A DNA stretch of 64,000 nt from the NCBI GenBank assembly GCA_963733945.1, contig CAVTFD010000033.1, positions 62,001-126,000 of the forward strand. Direction: 5' to 3'. Below are positions 62,312-64,000 of this stretch, one piece after another. The position numbers and the translations under genes were made by a program. Numbering within the stretch: position 1 is the stretch's first letter; every line of letters begins with the position of its first letter. This DNA comes from AP-15 sp963733945. GTDB taxonomy: Bacteria > Pseudomonadota > Alphaproteobacteria > ATCC43930 > CGMCC-115725. Under the pieces are notes generated by a model. The model saw only the letters and a list, made by a program, of their open reading frames with translations, did not search any database and was not told where the DNA came from.

Positions 62312-63492
62312 GGAACGTCTGAAGGGGTGATGGTGCGGGTTGGAGGCATGGACATTTCCTCGATCAGCGATGGGACGGCGGCAGCGGCGTGGTGACTGGA
62401 ACGGATCTGGCCGGGCGCGGAGATCAATCCCGCGATGCGGGCAGATTATGCCTCTTGTAAGCGCAATGGGTGGCGGCGTGCGATGAACAGATTGGCCAAC
62501 GCACAGGTGACGATCAGGCGATGGGCGTTATTGTTGAGCCCGCGGTAACGCACCTTGGCGAAGCCGAACCCCCGCTTGATGACCCCGATCGGATGCTCGA
62601 CCCCCGCTTTCGCGAGGGCAGGCTCTTGGCGCGCACCTTCGATTTGGTACGGTTCGTGGCCCGCTCGATCGCGTTGACGAGGCCGCGATGACGATAGCGG
62701 CGGGTGGTGAAATCGCGCGCCCGCGGGGCCTTGTGGCGGATCACCGCGCGCTGGCCGGGATACGCCTGATCGCCCCACACCCGGATCTCGCGCCCGTGCA
62801 GCACTCGGGCAGCACCCTGCTGTCGGCGACGTTGGCCGAGGTCGCCACCGCCGCATGGACAACTTGGTCCGGCTGTCGACGCCGACATGTGCTTTCATGC
62901 CGAAATACCACTGGTTGCCCTTCTTGGTCTGATGCATCTGGGGATCGCGCCTTGTCGGCGTTCTTGGTCGAACAGGGCGCACTGATGATTGTTGCATCGG
63001 TCCTCGCGCAGGCGGGGATCGTGCCGGTGGCAATCTTCAGCCCCTTCTCGGCCAAGTGCCGCTGCACCTCGTCAAACAGCCGCCGGCCGAGATCGTGCGC
63101 TTTGAGCAGATGGCGGAAGCGACACACCGTCGTCGCGTCCGGCACCGGCTCGCGGCCGAGGTCGATCCCGACAAAACCGCGCATCGCCACCGAAGCATAC
63201 CGCGCCTCTTCGACCGCCGGGTCCGACAGGTTGAACCAGCATCCGCTCGACCCCAATCGGCGGACGGCCATTGCCGGGCTGGGGATAGAACGGCTCGATC
63301 AGCCGGCACAGCGCCGCCCACGGCACCACCCGCGCCATCTCCGAGAGAAACACCGCCCGCCGGGTCGTCTTGGCGTCGCGCTCAAACTCCACACTCGCTA
63401 GTGTCAGCTGCTTCATTCCCCCAGACCTTGCGCATCCCACCCCGTTGCGCACTATATCACGATCACCAGCCTATGGCTTTTGCAGAGGTTCC
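62312..63492 (-). mobile_element. IS5-family insertion sequence, about 1.18 kb, defective
   Basis: Ends: GGAACGTCTG at 62312-62321 and, inverted, GGAACCTCTGCAAAAGCC ending at 63492, matching 9 of the first 10 bases. Between them is a full but frameshifted IS5-type transposase. Length fits the IS5 family. No target duplication was found: the flanks read TTAG on the left and CCAG on the right. Confidence 0.75.
62446..63416 (-). pseudogene. IS5-family transposase, several frameshifts
   Basis: Starts MKQLTLASVEFERDAKTTRR at 63416, continues FLSEMARVVPWAALCRLIEP and FYPQPGNGRPPIGVERML. After a shift near 63240: WFNLSDPAVEEARYASVAMR and FVGIDLGREPVPDATTVCRF with the first catalytic Asp, then HLAEKGLKIATGTI. 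Further shifts near 63005 and 62940 give MHQTKKGNQWYFGMKAHVGV-DSRTKL (second Asp). The last frames give GVIKRGFGFAKVRYRGLNNN and ANLFIARRHPL (Glu region) ending at 62446. At least five indels, so not active as read. Confidence 0.82.
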
Positions 63493-63668
63493 CCAGCGTA
63501 CATAGCAATCACGACCCTTGGGGCCATCCGACCAGCCGAGGAAAATGCCTCATTGGAGAATACAATCGGTGGATTCCAGTCCGTGATCTCGGAAAGCATC
63601 GCCCTGAGCGGTCATACCGGTGGCGTGCGCTCCAGCCGCGCGGCTGATCGGACATCGCGATCGGCCAT
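63493..63668 (-). pseudogene. PAS-like domain gene start, cut off by the IS5 element
   Basis: From an ATG at 63668 behind a strong AAGGAG: MADRDVRSAARLERTPPV, a TGA stop, then in the same frame PLRAMLSEITDWNPPIVFSN-EAFSSAG up to the IS end at 63492. The pattern T-D-x-x-x-P-I-V-F-x-N-x-A-F is the first strand and helix of PAS/LOV sensor domains. The stop and the insertion both disrupt it. No continuation was found beyond the IS. Short, so the family call is tentative. Confidence 0.45.
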
Positions 63669-63839
63669 GTCAAAACTCCTTATTTGGGTTCACTGGTCGG
63701 CGCCAGGAAGCCGGAGAATCCAGCACCTGCGCCGCCGCAGGGGGTATTGCTGAACTTGGCCACCAGCGCCCAAACGGACCCGGCGGGACACAATCAGGAC
63801 ACTGATTACTCCCTGGCCGTAATAAGTTGTTTATACATT

Positions 63840-63915
63840 TGGCGTCCCCAAGGGGATTCGAACCCCTGTTACCGCCGTGAAAGGGCGATGTCCTAGGCCT
63901 CTAGACGATGGGGAC
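63840..63915 (-). tRNA. tRNA-Glu (anticodon UUC)
   Basis: On the minus strand a full cloverleaf: acceptor GTCCCCA pairing with TGGGGAC, D-arm CGTCTAGAGGCCTAGGACA, anticodon loop CTTTCAC with anticodon TTC, T-arm CAGGGGTTCGAATCCCCTT, discriminator G and encoded CCA (63840-63842). 76 nt including CCA. The anticodon and identity elements fit glutamate. Confidence 0.95.
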
Positions 63916-64000
63916 TCAACGAGCGTCGACGCTTGCATCTAAAGCGCCGGAGGCGGGAAATCAATCGCCTCGGCGCCAACCTCGACGTATGGTGCGCCGG

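Noticed and set aside
62308..63496. Target-site duplication of the IS5 element
   Set aside because: Flanks TTAG and CCAG do not match, so no duplication can be claimed.

Overview
The window reads as chromosomal DNA of a GC-rich alphaproteobacterium, most likely a soil or free-living member of Hyphomicrobiales or Rhodospirillales. The reasons are the base composition, the many REP-like palindromes between genes, a GDT1-type manganese exporter under a yybP-ykoY riboswitch, a PEP-CTERM protein with a TIGR03087-type glycosyltransferase, an MlaC/HpnM-type lipid carrier, and CoxL-type molybdenum hydroxylases. The genus cannot be told from sequence reading alone.

Layout. 0-5.5 kb: the start of a ComM-type ATPase gene, a DoxX protein, a glycosyltransferase, a lipoprotein, and the queuosine operon tgt-queF-queG. 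queF and queG are open; tgt carries two frameshifts, and queG has a palindromic element translated inside its N-terminus. 5.5-9.6 kb: a membrane protein of unknown function, a BrnT/BrnA toxin-antitoxin pair with a damaged toxin, and a broken TPR gene behind a consensus CRP-like site. 9.8-10.5 kb: the Mn exporter and its riboswitch. 10.6-16.7 kb: a run of catabolic-type genes (HpaB-like flavin monooxygenase, luciferase-like oxidoreductase, GlcG/HbpS-like secreted protein, aromatic-acid MFS permease, D-threonine-aldolase-like enzyme), every one with several frameshifts. 17-24 kb: N-acetylmuramidase, DHA2 efflux pump (one frameshift), GIY-YIG protein, a GMC oxidoreductase that has lost its FAD-binding N-terminus, a secreted protein, a two-subunit TPP enzyme and a lipoprotein. 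24-39.5 kb: mostly intact genes, including GH15, MlaC/HpnM, aldo-keto reductase, PEP-CTERM protein, a five-gene molybdenum hydroxylase operon with two tandem large subunits, ArfB, a radical SAM protein, an SRPBCC protein and an amidohydrolase.

39.5-42.4 kb is a graveyard: a broken IS481-type transposase next to an IS630 fragment, then a decayed rfbA. 42.5-51.6 kb is a complete type I secretion locus: a 1593-residue beta-strand-repeat exoprotein with an RTX-like C-terminus, its ABC exporter, its HlyD adaptor and a small partner protein. 51.7-52.6 kb holds prophage scraps (integrase and terminase). 52.6-56.5 kb has a Crp/Fnr regulator flanked by two paralogous single-TM microproteins, an MFS permease and a truncated TDT carrier. 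56.5-61.1 kb has a 1306-residue signalling protein (winged helix, TolB-like domain, cyclase-like domain, AAA, TPR) whose cyclase domain lacks two catalytic residues, beside a small response regulator. 62.3-63.9 kb has a frameshifted IS5-type element inserted in a PAS-like remnant, then tRNA-Glu.

The best candidates for new biology are the T1SS/exoprotein locus, the inactive-looking cyclase regulator with paired TCTTAAGA palindromes upstream, the microprotein pair around the Crp/Fnr gene, and the palindrome read in frame inside queG. The frameshifts are concentrated (4.4-5.1, 8-16.7, 39.9-42.4 and 62.4-63.4 kb), while ORFs of 3.9 and 4.8 kb elsewhere are clean. Both local gene decay and local assembly error fit this; raw reads would decide.
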